Assembly (NCBI GenBank): GCA_003427395.1
Contig: BFEA01000174.1
Coordinates: forward strand, 1,823,379-1,856,012
Origin: Chara braunii
Lineage: Eukaryota > Streptophyta > Charophyceae > Charales > Characeae
DNA length: 32,634 bases
Direction: 5' to 3'
The position numbers and the translations under genes are program-made. A model generated the notes under the pieces. It saw only the letters and a list, made by a program, of their open reading frames with translations. It made no database searches and was not told the origin of the DNA. This document shows, piece after piece, positions 7,400 to 17,897 of the stretch; positions within the stretch are counted from its first letter, which is position 1; each line of letters starts with the position of its first letter.

Positions 7400-9004
7400 G
7401 CGGGTCCGGGGGTAACGAGGGGGGGTGTTAAGACCTTCCCGCCACGATTTCGAAGGTCTACCTTCCCCCCAACACTACCCCCCAACCCTGCTCTGGCCCC
7501 GACCCATCCCCCCGCCCACCCTCCAATTAAGCTCGGGAAATGGCCCGCTGCAACCACATATGCGGGCCCGAAATTTGGGTATACGCGTATGCACGTATGC
7601 AGAGCCCACGTACGTGTACGCGGTGCTACCCAGCAACTGAGTTCACTGAGACTGAACAAAACTTTTCCATGAAAGCCACACTTCGATCTGGAATCAACGT
7701 CAAGCTGAACTTACTGAGATGAAACAGAACTCACCGATGTTGAACTGGCCTTACTCAAATTGATCTTAGTTTTTTGAATCTGCAGTGAACTTATTGAAAA
7801 TGATATGAGTCCGTACTAAAAATCTCCACCGAAAACTAAAACTGGGTTGACTGACACTGAACTGAAGATGTTGAGATTCAACAAAAATCACCGAAATTGA
7901 ATGAGCGAATACTAAACTCGTGTTGCGATGAAGTTGATATGTGACTCACAATTCCCTTTGTGAGGGCGCTTGTCTCTCAGTATTGGGTATCAACTCAAAT
8001 GGATTGTGTTCTGTCCGTTGTTCTGAGTCTGTTTTCACTATGCAAGATCTGTCCTTAAATCGCGGTTGTTGCATGAGGTCTGAGCTTACTCAAAATTGTG
8101 CCCTTAGTACCGAAAGAGGTATCGTTGTTGAAGACAGGCGTTTACAATACCACGTTTCCATTGAGGCCTGCAACACTAAAACCTCGCCTTTAAAAGGGGT
8201 TGAACTTGCTCTGAAAATCGTATTTGAATCTGTGTTCTGAACTGAACTAAACTTTGCTCTTTAAAACCGCATTTAGATTTGAACTCAGAACCAGACTGAA
8301 TTTGCTTGAGATTGCATTCACTGGCTACGAACTCACTGAACAGAATTGAACTTGACAAGATGAATTGCATCTACTGTGGACTGACACTGTTTTTATTTGC
8401 AAAGGTCTCCCACATGTCAGGGCAGTTTATTGTTTCTCATAAAAGTCTGTCGTCTTCAGTTCCCACTTGACCCTGCTAGTGATCTTTTGGATTCTGCCTC
8501 AAATTAACTCCCTCGGTAATCTGCGAGGATCCGTCCCAGTTTAGATTGAACAACAGGGGCGTAGTCTTGCCTGACCTTCTATTCGAATAGAACACGGGGT
8601 GCGGCCTAGTGCAGCCCTTGTTCATATACAGCACCGGGGCAAAGTCCTCGTTCCCTGCTCGAATACCATATAGGCAAACGATCACAGCACCAGCTCGTTC
8701 GAACACAACACAAGGGAGCGATCATAACACCTGCCCGAATACTGCGCAGGGATGCAGTTCGTTCATTCCCTGCTAAACACTAAAGCGGGATGCAACAAAC
8801 ATGTGACTGTGAACAGAAAACCGCATTCCCGAGAAAATCATGTAGGCGCAATAATTTTTCATTATCTCCAAACCTTGATAAAAACAAAATTTGAACGGTC
8901 AAGGCAAGTGTTTGCATGTCCCCTCCAACTCTGCATGGTCCAATCTTTAACTGGATCTTCCAATCAAGCAATACAACCTTTAATTAACTATCATTTATGC
9001 CCAC
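7400..9004. other. Non-coding DNA; cryptic repeats and hairpins
   Basis: No gene is recognised. TGTTAAGACC at 7,426-7,435 matches the start of the 188-bp LTR-like repeats at 25,963 and 27,522, but the similarity ends there. About 7,636-8,390 is built of degenerate ACTGAACTGAGATTGAAC-like units. About 8,510-8,780 carries CGAATA-centred inverted repeats, including the perfect palindrome TTCTATTCGAATAGAA (8,577-8,592) and CCCGAATACTGCGC (about 8,735-8,748). Confidence 0.45.
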
Positions 9005-9063
9005 CCCTCATCACCGTGATGAGGGACTGGTACAGCCTTGCTCTCGCACCACAGCTGTGGTGC
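9005..9063. repeat. Two adjacent perfect palindromes
   Basis: Positions 9,005-9,025 form a 21-bp palindrome with 10-bp arms (CCCTCATCAC / GTGATGAGGG, single central C). Positions 9,046-9,063 form an 18-bp perfect palindrome (GCACCACAGCTGTGGTGC). They lie about 55-110 bp upstream of a TATAAATA box. Confidence 0.85.
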
Positions 9064-9117
9064 AAACCTACCCTGTGGGCTGGGGAGAGATCCGGGTTGG
9101 TTGGTGTTCCCCCGTAC

Positions 9118-9125
9118 TATAAATA
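9118..9125 (+). promoter_or_regulatory. Candidate TATA box
   Basis: TATAAATA is followed by AG-rich sequence. The TATA consensus is strong and sits just downstream of the two palindromes. No gene follows on this strand, so if used it may be an LTR or ncRNA promoter. Chance occurrence is quite possible. Confidence 0.3.
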
Positions 9126-9549
9126 GACTAGTGAGAGAATGAGATAGATGCGTACTACCAAGAAAGATGAAATAGATTGAGAGAAGAATATAGATTACTT
9201 AAAAAAAAAATAAAAAAAATGTATGTGCGAAAATGGCTCATTTGTTTTCTGCTTCAGGGAATGTAGCGAGAATTGACACTGAGTATCTGAGTCTTGAGCA
9301 TGAGGCCCTCAAGCTTGTCTTAATGGTGTTGAACATTAGTGATTCATCGAGTTCCTCATGCCACAGATCCCAATCTCACCTATTGTCAGTCTGCAGTTTC
9401 TGCCTTTGAATCTGCTTCATAACCTATTCAAAGTTCTGTTGAGTACATCCCACGCCTGTAGGTTAAGACTTGAGCCTGCACAAAATGTAACGAGTCTGCA
9501 AACTGTACATTAACTCAACAACTAATTAATAAAATCTAAAGTTTCCAGA
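9126..9549. other. Non-coding, nothing recognised
   Basis: AT-rich in parts (poly-A run about 9,200-9,220). I see no gene, RNA or repeat that I can support. Confidence 0.4.
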
Positions 9550-9731
9550 CCAGAGAAAGAGAACGGGGTTTGGTATCCCCCTTTATTTATCTGAGAAGTT
9601 GAGGATGCGCCTCACTCAGGCCAGAGAAAGGGAATAGGGCTTGGTATCCCCTTCGGATGCTTGAGAGGTTGAGAAGACGCCTCACTCACGCCAGAGAACA
9701 GAAAAAGGGTTTGGTATACTCTATCCTCAAC
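9550..9731. repeat. 70-bp tandem repeat, about 2.6 copies
   Basis: Units begin with CCAGAGAA at 9,550 (71 bp), 9,621 (70 bp) and 9,691 (partial). Each has a TTGGTAT core, flanked in units 1 and 2 by G and C runs able to pair (GGGG-TTTGGTAT-CCCC). A second inverted motif (TTGAGGATGCGCCTCA-like) follows. Copies are diverged, so the duplication is not recent. Confidence 0.85.
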
Positions 9732-11303
9732 ATGGCAGATAGAATGAGTGTCCTTAATGTTAATATCATTTGGACAATATCGTTGGCATTACTGTCAAGA
9801 CAAGGAACAAGGTAACTTCTTAGCTGAAAAAGTTCAGTGGGAAGTCAAACCAGCAACAAATGAGAAATCCTTCTTAAATTTATTTGGTGGCCAACAAGTG
9901 GCCTGGTTCACACTTTAAGATATTCAAACTCTCAAGCCAGGGACGTTATAAAGTGTGACATGAACTTGAGACTTGAAAAGAAAAGATTCAGAAATTAGAG
10001 AGAAAAGCGCGCTTATATAGGATGTAGAAGACATCCATGAACTCAATCTGAAGTGAAGAAAGAAGATTCAAAGAAGAGTGCAGTTATTAAGATGAGAAGA
10101 GGGAGAAACGATACATGGAATAGAAGGTGACGGTACAGTCACTAGGGCCCTGCTTGTCGTGGGAGTAGTGGGTGCTTTGGGGGAGTACGGGGGAGAGGCT
10201 TGGGGCGCCATAACGCGCCTCAAAAAACTTTTTATGAAAATACTCCGTGTTCGTCGGGGATGGAGTTATTTCATGCCAACTAGCAAGTGAGTGGCGCGGG
10301 TATGGTTAGGTGTAGCCATATCCTCGGACCTTCTCCTCTTCCTCCTCTGTGTTGTACTCACGCCTTGCGCGAGGTGGCAGCTCTTCACGAGCCTTCCCCA
10401 CTCTTCCACCTCTCCCTCTTCCCCGTCCTCCGCGTACCTCAGGCATGGTGCAAGAAGAAGGAGAGAAGGTACGGCGCGGCAAAATGGAGATCAGAAGAAG
10501 GTTTGAGAACAAGAAGATCGGACTACTAGAGAAGAGAGAGGAGAACAGATATACAGGGCATACAGAATTGCCGCATGCTGCAAGGGAAGAAAGAAGAGAG
10601 ACGTGTGCGCTGTGGGTGCGTGAGAAGCTAGCTAGCGCAAAACTACAGTAAGAACTTCGCTGCAAAAGTTACAATGGAAGTGATTGAGTGCGTTATCAAA
10701 TCTTGTTGTTATATACTAAATTGCCTACGTCGTTTTGGCTCAGTGAGGACGTTTGGCGGGGGTTTGGTATCATGTCGGAGGGCGCGGTGTCCCAGCCCTC
10801 CGCTGCGTACCAGGCGCTCGTTTGCTCACCTCTGCGTACGGGATGCCTGCCCGCATACCTTCACTGCAAGCTCGGTACCAGTCCGCTGGGTCATGCAGAA
10901 TTGACAGACCCCGTTATTGGGCTTTAAGTAGTACGGCACAGGCTCGGTGCCCTGCCCTACAACGGACCAGCCTGTAGCTGAAGTGATTGTCGGGTTTTGC
11001 CAGCGCGATAGATAAGGGGGTAGCACGGTGTACTTCGCCAGGCGTCGGGCCCTAATGGCTCTGTTTTGGGCTAAGTGCAGGAGTGGGATAGCGATAGTCG
11101 GCTCGGTTTTCTCAACCACGCGTCTGGGGTAGGTGCAAAAAATAAAATAAAAAAATGGAGAAAGGAAATGAAAAAAGATCGAGTGTTGGGCTTCGGATCC
11201 ATGCTTAGATTTAGATCGTTGTCCGAGCGCCTTGGTGTCTAATGGTTTTTGGTGAGGTTGCGGCGCAAGAGAACTTTGAAGCACCATTTTTTCTTTTTTT
11301 TAC
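9732..11303. other. Non-coding, nothing recognised
   Basis: Several short reading frames exist on both strands (10,287-10,665; 10,674-11,287). They overlap one another, have low-complexity Ser/Arg/Leu composition and show no known domain, so I do not call genes. GGATGT-AGAAG-ACATCC at about 10,020-10,036 is a small hairpin. Confidence 0.4.
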
Positions 11304-11314
11304 GATTGTTATTA

Positions 11315-11352
<38 letters not shown>
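11304..11352. repeat. (ATT)n microsatellite
   Basis: About 14 ATT units with early interruptions, preceded by a T-rich run. Confidence 0.9.
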
Positions 11353-11353
<1 letters not shown>

Positions 11354-12608
11354 TTATCAACACTCTTATTTTGATCTCCTCCTCCTGTCGCTTTCATGAG
11401 GAGTGAACGGTTCGTTCATGGGCCCTGAGTGCAAACTGGTGGCCTAGACTGGCCCAGCCTCTCGCTTATCACCTTGTGTCCAAATTGTCCGGCTGGGCGT
11501 TGTCGAGTGCATCGGTCCCGCACGGGGACCCTCCCGGCCGCGTCACGCAGGATTTGGCATGACTTGTCACGGAAAGCGTTTTGCCGCTCCGGCCGAGTGC
11601 GCCAGCCGTACCTCTCGCGAGTCCCTATGACAGGACAGGGTCGCGTGAGGCACCGCTTACCTCCACCTGCGGGAGCTGTCACCATCCCTTAGGTGGGCGT
11701 ATCCCCGTCGAGCTACTGAACCACATGCGAAGGCTTTTCGTATGCAATTGCAGAGGTGGCCCAGCCTTGGGCGTTTCTCGTTCGTTGTAGCATAGGGTGT
11801 ACGCGCGGTCAACGCCCAAAATCGAACCCGCACGTGAATCGACGCATTGAGGGGCTGAGACGACTCGGTGCCGGTCGACTAGGACGCATCACACACACCA
11901 CGCGTTACACCACATCGCTCACATACATGAAGGAACACAAAAACAAACAACACAGTGACATAATAACACAACAACACAATAACACAACCAACACAACAAC
12001 AGTCCTAGTCCTTTCAGTATCCAACCCATAACTTTTCGAAGCGGAAATCGGATAGGCCTCGCTCGCTGAATTTAGCATAAAAAGCTGGGCGGGCGCATGA
12101 CCTTCTCATATTGACCAGCCATGTGTGCACATGTGAGCGCTCGCACTGATGGGGTACTACGTAGTACTTGTAACCGCGCGGCCCTTGATAATCTCGAGGG
12201 TCGTGTTCGACACTCAAGTGTCGGCTGACAAGCGCTTTGAGGAGTTACCCTCTCGACGCTAGACAACCGCCAAGTGCGGTTGAAGACCACACCCTCTTCT
12301 GAACCCTGTGGAGAGTAGACAGCCTCAGGGTTGTTGTGGCGGCCAAGCTCTTGGCTCTCGCACCATGCTCCATCAGGGGAGGTATGTGCAGAGATCAAGG
12401 GATTTGACTTTGACGGTTGGCACAGACTACAACGTCCAACCATACTAATTCTGAAAAGCAAGAGCTAAGAAGTGATCTCTCTTTTCTCTCGATGAAGAAC
12501 TTTATTTAGTCGCTGTGCGCGACCTCAATGGGTCGTGCGGACACAAGAAAATATGATATAAAAGTTATGAGATAGGAGACGATCACTCTCACAATCACAG
12601 TGCGGCTT
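11353..12608. other. Non-coding, GC-richer in part
   Basis: No gene is recognised. About 11,935-12,005 is a (CAACA)-like A/C-rich simple tract. A resemblance of 12,070-12,086 to the 28S 5' end was considered and not accepted. Confidence 0.4.
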
Positions 12609-13120
12609 CCTTCAAAAGTATATATATAATCATTCACAAATTCAAGTCTGGATTCAACTCACAAAACATACATGCAATCACATCAAAGATCCACATCAAN
12701 NNNNNNNNNNNNNNNNNNNNNNNNNNNNNNNNNNNNNNNNNNNNNNNNNNNNNNNNNNNNNNNNNNNNNNNNNNNNNNNNNNNNNNNNNNNNNNNNNNNN
12801 NNNNNNNNNNNNNNNNNNNNNNNNNNNNNNNNNNNNNNNNNNNNNNNNNNNNNNNNNNNNNNNNNNNNNNNNNNNNNNNNNNNNNNNNNNNNNNNNNNNN
12901 NNNNNNNNNNNNNNNNNNNNNNNNNNNNNNNNNNNNNNNNNNNNNNNNNNNNNNNNNNNNNNNNNNNNNNNNNNNNNNNNNNNNNNNNNNNNNNNNNNNN
13001 NNNNNNNNNNNNNNNNNNNNNNNNNNNNNCCTTCAAAAGTATATATATAATCATTCACAAATTCAAGTCTGGATTCAACTCACAAAACATACATGCAATC
13101 ACATCAAAGATCCACATCAA
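12609..13120. other. Assembly gap with identical 91-bp edges
   Basis: Positions 12,700-13,029 are 330 N. The 91 bp before it (12,609-12,699) and the 91 bp after it (13,030-13,120) are identical base for base. The likely explanation is a false gap: two contigs that overlap by 91 bp but were not merged. A true direct repeat around an unsequenced insert is the alternative. Confidence 0.9.
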
Positions 13121-13614
13121 CAGAGCACACACTACACGGGGTCAACTTCAACCTTTCTCTACGCTCACACCCCTCGCTTTAGCCATACAAGCCTCACTCT
13201 TTGTGCAACTCTCAAAATAAAATACTCAACATCTTTATTAAAGGGCCATTCAATTAAAGTCCGGGTAAAAACACAACAAAACAAATCAAACCACAGAGCT
13301 AAAGCCTTTAGGTTGAGTGGCAAGAGTGGATTAGAGTTGAGCCGGAAATCGACCTGTTATCTAAGGATAACAGACAAGTGATCCTTTGTAGGATCAGGCC
13401 GAACGAATCGAGCCTTCAATCGAATTACGAAAACCTGCATCACAGTACAGGGGAAAGAAAACCACTACTATGTTCATGCCAAAAGGAGAATACTTCCCAA
13501 TTCATAACCTAGCTCCTCTACTAATCTCACTGTCAACTCCCTTTATCAGTATCAAGTCACCGAGCATCTCCCCTATTCGGGGTGGATTTGCCAAGTTTCT
13601 CCTAACTAGAAATA
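13121..13614. other. Non-coding with two clean hairpins
   Basis: Two perfect stem-loops lie side by side: 13,354-13,373 (CTGTTATC-TAAG-GATAACAG) and 13,379-13,396 (TGATCCT-TTGT-AGGATCA). No gene is seen. The 69-residue frame at 13,470-13,679 has no recognisable domain and overlaps the GGCAGCG repeat. Confidence 0.55.
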
Positions 13615-13765
13615 TTCTAACTCCTCAGATCCTACGAAATTTCGGCAGCGCTTCCCGTAGGAAAAGTGCCTTTCCATAATTTCTATGAGTCCAAAAATAA
13701 CTAACTCTTTCAGATTTGTAGAAATTTTGGCAGCGCTTCCCGTAGGAGCAGGAGGCTGCCAAGAT
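13615..13765. repeat. Two copies of a GGCAGCGCTTCCCGTAGG motif
   Basis: Two diverged copies of an approximately 90-bp unit share GGCAGCGCTTCCCGTAGGA. In the first copy the motif is framed by an inverted repeat, CCTACG...CGTAGG. In the second it can pair with a downstream GCTGCC. A related CGGCAGAGCTCCCG occurs at about 15,641, past the hairpin array. I recall similar cGGCAG..TTCCC motifs beside plant gypsy elements but cannot verify that. Confidence 0.6.
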
Positions 13766-14127
13766 TTATACAGAGCTGAAAACATAAGGACAAAGCAAAG
13801 CTATACTCAGGACTAACTTCTGACACTTGCTTGACAGTTAGGGTTGAAGACAAGTTACACGATCCCTTTTCAGAAGATGGTATCATGAGCTATCGTCAAT
13901 TCTAACTTCCAGTAAGGTCAGTCCTATTTCCCAAACTCTCCCTTCCCATCATCCATCTCATGTATCTATGGCTCCAGCACTTGGCGAGCATCTAAGCAGC
14001 TAACCTATCGAAAAGACGTCCCAGAGTGAGAGCCCACAAGCATGCATAAACAAACATCTCTCACAATCCCACATCGATTTAGGCCAAGTAGTTCGTTAGA
14101 TAGTGCCCCCCTTGCTTATGGCATACG
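13766..14127. other. Non-coding, nothing recognised
   Basis: AT-balanced sequence without ORFs or clear repeats. It leads directly into the hairpin array. Confidence 0.4.
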
Positions 14128-15362
14128 ATCAGGCAATGCCCTAACTTAAGGGCATGTCCAACCTGCCTAAGTAAACAAGTAAAAGTACGCACAACTGGAC
14201 TGCCCTAACTTAAGGGTATGTCCAACACAACATCGACTCTAGTCATAAAACATACGACCAGACCGCCCTAACTTAAGGGTACGTCTGGCTTCTACTTAAC
14301 TGACGACATGAAGCATAAAACTAGACTGCCCTAGCGTAAGGGTATGCCTAGTCAGCTTTTAGACAAAGTTACGTAGGGCATAGGACTAGGCAGCCCTAAC
14401 TTAGGGGTGTGCCTAACCTGCCTAAAACAAAGTACGAACGACAAAAGGTTAGACCGCCCTAACTTAAGGGTACGTCCAACCTACATCATGTCAACAACAA
14501 GGGCATATCACTAGGCCGCCCTAACTTAAGGGTACGCCTAGCTAGCCTAAACAGTTTTAAGCATATAAGACAATGTGACCAGGGCGTTCTAACTTAAGGG
14601 TACGCCTGATCTGCCTGAAGAGTTACAAACGTCATATGGCTAAGCCGCTCTAACTTAAGGGTACGCTTAGTCTCCGCAATGACAATATAAGAGAACAACC
14701 ATTGATATACTTGCACAAACTTAATATTTTTCTCTTTTGTTAGACAGATAATCAAACCTACCCAACTTAGGGAGACATCCAATCTTGCCTTGTGTTTAAA
14801 AGGGAAACTAAAGAAGATTTACACTAACTCTCTGCACCTCCGTATTATCACGAGCATAAGACTGAGCCGCCCTAACTTAAGGGTACGCTCAGGCTGCCCG
14901 GGTTACCTTCATTATATTGTTCACTTGCTTTTCTTTTCTTTTTGTTCTACCTGACTTACTGACTGACTTTCCCAACTTAGGGTGCCCGGTTTGCCAGCTG
15001 ATATAGATTCATGTAATATATGCATCAAATTTTATACTTTGGTTGACCATTAAGTTCATAGCTCATGACTAAGCTGCCCCAACTTAGGGGTACGCTTAGT
15101 CTTATGCCTTTGTCCCCCTCAGAAAAAAACACACACAGACCTAATATCCCGAGTCTTGTTTTTAGCAACCCAAAAAGAAACATCAGGATTCAAAGTCCTC
15201 CCAACTTAGGATGCCCATCCTCCTGTTTAGAAACCCGAAAAGGAAACAAGTGGCTGGACCGTCCAACTTAGGATAGGCCTAGCCCAAAAAAGATCATACA
15301 TTCAGCCCAACAAACATAAATAAAACACAGCACTGAACCCCCTTAACCTAGAGGGATTCAAC
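14128..15362. repeat. Array of about 16 covarying stem-loops
   Basis: Each unit has a hexaloop AACTTA closed by an inner stem (usually CCCT/AGGG), a short asymmetric internal loop (CG or TG against TAC or TAT), and an outer stem of about 5-8 bp. Unit cores begin at 14139, 14203, 14266, 14329, 14394, 14457, 14519, 14587, 14648, 14761, 14870, 14971, 15077, 15199, 15262 and about 15340. The first nine are 61-68 bp apart; most later gaps are about 101-122 bp. Outer stems differ but stay paired: CCAGAC/GTCTGG (unit 3), CTAGGC/GCCTAG (7), CTAAGC/GCTTAG (9), CTGAGC/GCTCAG (11), GACTAAGC/GCTTAGTC (13), TGGAC/GTCCA (2). The inner stem also covaries: CCCC/GGGG in unit 13 and TCC/GGA in unit 15. Sequences between units are largely different but keep traces of a shared repeat (for example CTGCCTAA). 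No protein is encoded. This is a satellite-like array under apparent pressure to keep the fold, as RNA or cruciform DNA; its role is unknown. Confidence 0.9.
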
Positions 15363-16744
15363 CTTGGGTTGACCCAGTCAAACGCATGCACAACGCATTT
15401 CTCCCACCTTCCCCCCAATTCCTTTGTCTGAATTCACTCGAAGTTTATCCGAACTCTCATATATATTTGTTTATTTAGCCTTTCACAAAACATGTTATGA
15501 CATACATAAAAAATAAAAGTAATATCCTTTCATAGTTATAGTCCAGATACCCAAAGGGATAATGTAGTTAGGGGAAAGGCTCACACGCGTCAGACGAGGA
15601 TTATACCTGAAGTTCCCTGCCTCCAGAACCCCGCCTGGGTTCCGGCAGAGCTCCCGCAATCGGGGGGGCGAACCTCCCACAGAGGCCTTGGCGCGGTCCT
15701 ACGGGTTTCGATCCCGCCTGCCGCCTTCCTCTCGTAACCTCAGCCTAGACTTAGAGTACGAAGGGTAGAGATAGATATGTCAGACTCTCGAGATCCAAGA
15801 GGGACAACTCAACTCACTGTGAGAGGGCCTTGCAATCTTGAATCTCTGGAAGGCCCTGCAATGATGGCCAATTACGCAGTGAAGATGATCAGATCACGGT
15901 CTGAGCGCGAAGTACCATCCCCCAGACGATCCTCCAAGTTACAGCAATAACCCCCTCTGCGGATCCTGATCACCCACTCCAGTCGTGATGTTGTTCTTTC
16001 TGTCCAATCCACCACTACGCAGCCCAGAAGGACCGTGTCGGAATAGAGCCTACCCCCCTGTGTTCTATTCGAATGCAATGTGACGCACCAATGCGCAACA
16101 GCAGTGCGCAGCAACGATGCCCGATGCAACTCCCGACAAAACACATCGTGATCAGTGAAGTACAACAGTAATCTGCAGCAAGACTTTAGCAATTGCCTAC
16201 TAAGTGCATAGTCAAAGCACAGTGAAAAGTTGCGTTATACATCAATGCACGGTGGTGCACAACAGAAACACAATACTTCCCGAGTTCGCTGGATCACTTC
16301 ACTTTTGAACAAAGGCGTGCACGAGGTGAATACAGATCCTGAACAGCAAGGTGGTAAAACCCCCAACCGCGAGCTCCTCAAGAAAGGTCAAATAGTTTGT
16401 CACAACCGTCCAAAAAAAGGTGCTAAAATTACCGATGAAAAACCGAAGCAGCGAACTCAACTGTTCATAAAGGAAAACACTCGTCACCTACCATAGCTTC
16501 AAAGAAGGCCTTTCCTCTCAGCGGCGCTCAGCACCCAGACTTCAATCCCACAATCTTTCAAACTAACGGTGTTCAGCAGCCTGAGGTCCCATTTGTCAAC
16601 GGAATTACCCAGATAAATCACTCCCTCACCAAGAAAGAGCTCTCAATACGTCAATCAAATCAGATTTCTTTGTTAACTCAGAACGGCTCTCACTATACTC
16701 CTTACCGCTAGAGTCCTTCAGGGAAAAGTAAATAGCAGAGGTCT
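15363..16744. other. Non-coding; a single GGCAG motif near 15,641
   Basis: No gene is recognised. CGGCAGAGCTCCCG at 15,641-15,654 lies between CCCCG and CGGGG arms, echoing the motif at 13,640. Short frames at 15,872-16,192 and 16,230-16,496 show no known domain. Confidence 0.4.
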
Positions 16745-16830
16745 ACCCCCGATTTATGTGTACCATCCTTGCGTAGGGACCATCATAATCTCCTCTACGT
16801 CGCTCCAATTTAACGGCCATCCCAAAGGAC
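16745..16830 (-). pseudogene. Diverged U6 snRNA-like sequence
   Basis: On the minus strand it follows the U6 plan from the 5' stem (GTCCTTTGGGAT) through GTTAAATTGGA, GAGATTATGATGG and CGCAAGGATGGTACACATAAAT. The two catalytic signatures are lost: the ACAGAGA box reads ACGTAGAGG and the AGC triad reads ATG. It therefore cannot act in splicing. It shares with the copy at 19,446 the same shortened 5' stem and GTTAAA in place of GATAAAA, so the two come from one family and not from independent canonical U6 genes. Confidence 0.7.
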
Positions 16831-16919
16831 AATACCATGGGCAACAGCCCCAGATGCCACCGTGAAACTAACGGTCCCAGGTAATCTGGGATCGAAGTAT
16901 TTCACTCATCTGTTTCTAG

Positions 16920-16982
16920 CGAAGATCGAACTCAGGTATGTGTTTCAGCAGTTCAAGGGAGTACCAACTGAGCTAGGCCCAT
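16920..16982 (-). mobile_element. tRNA-derived SINE-like head (copy 1)
   Basis: On the minus strand there is a pol III A box, TAGCTCAGTTG (16,965-16,975), and a B-box-like GAGTTCGATCT (16,923-16,933), at tRNA-like spacing (about 43 nt). Between them GTTCA and GTTTCAG (complement TGAAC...CTGAAAC) are shared with the second copy at about 19,799-19,813. Acceptor and T stems do not pair well, so it is not a working tRNA gene. A U6-derived sequence follows about 90 bp downstream on the same strand. Confidence 0.55.
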
Positions 16983-17737
16983 TGGATTCAACACCGGTCT
17001 CACTGCCGCCGAAAAAGCGGCTGGCAGCATCCCACCTACCGGTGAAAGTAACAAATGACGCCTTAAAACTTCGTACTGCCGTTCACTCGAGCGTGGAACA
17101 CCAACCTCTCGTCATGTGAGGGGACCTTGCTTTGGCAAGGAGCAACAACACCATAAGGAAAACAGCAATGCCGAATATGGTAGCAATGCAGTTGAACCCA
17201 TCAAGCATCCGTATTTCGACAGGCTTAAAAGCACCGAAACACAGCAGCAGCCAGGGCTCCAAACTTAGACAACGGCAGTCCGTGTTGTGAGCACAGCAGA
17301 GTTCAGCGGCAGTAACCTGCCAAAGGAAAGACAGCCATACTCGAATATACGGCAGCAACATGTTAATCAACAACAGTTTGCCGCAACAGACCTTCAAAAC
17401 ATACAGCAACATTGTTGTTCCTAGGTAGCGACATCATCAACCATGTGGGGGATGGAGACGACGATGCCTGTAGGCCAGGGCAATTACACGATGACCATCG
17501 CCAGGAACTCAATAACGGTGACAACCATCATCACGAGCACTATGCTCTTCCCGTACGAGGATGATCACGTCGAGACGAGGGAAGATTGTTGACGACAACG
17601 AACATGATTAGGGGCTTCCCCTCGTTACTCACCAAATAAGCCAAATGATGAAACGATGCATGGCAACTGGTACTTTGTCGCCTTCTTGCTCCATGGCAGC
17701 CTTAGGTACATGTATGCCCCTCCTTCCTCTTATTCTC

Positions 17738-17738
<1 letters not shown>
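16983..17738. other. Non-coding, nothing recognised
   Basis: A short minus frame at 17,083-17,412 has hydrophobic stretches, but neither its context nor its composition supports a gene. No RNA or repeat is seen. Confidence 0.35.
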
Positions 17739-17798
<60 letters not shown>

Positions 17799-17805
17799 NC
17801 TCATG

Positions 17806-17894
<89 letters not shown>
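17739..17894. repeat. (CT)n microsatellite, about 155 bp
   Basis: A nearly pure CT run is interrupted around 17,799-17,815 (one N, ATG, TTT). The long Ser/Leu and Arg/Glu frames through it are artefacts. Confidence 0.95.

Positions 17895-17897
<3 letters not shown>

Noticed and set aside
7205-7672. Long frames through the GA/CA repeats
   Set aside because: Amino-acid composition simply reflects the simple repeats, on both strands.
10764-10775. tRNA-Met primer-binding site
   Set aside because: TGGTATCATG matches only the first nine bases of TGGTATCAGAGC, and no LTR end precedes it.
12070-12086. 28S rRNA 5' end
   Set aside because: CGCTGAATTTAGCATA resembles the 28S start, but the flanks do not match and a base is missing; the match is too short to support.
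14128-15362. CRISPR array
   Set aside because: The spacing is regular, but the repeated part is a hairpin whose arms differ between units, the intervening sequence is itself diverged repeat, there are no cas genes, and the window is eukaryotic.
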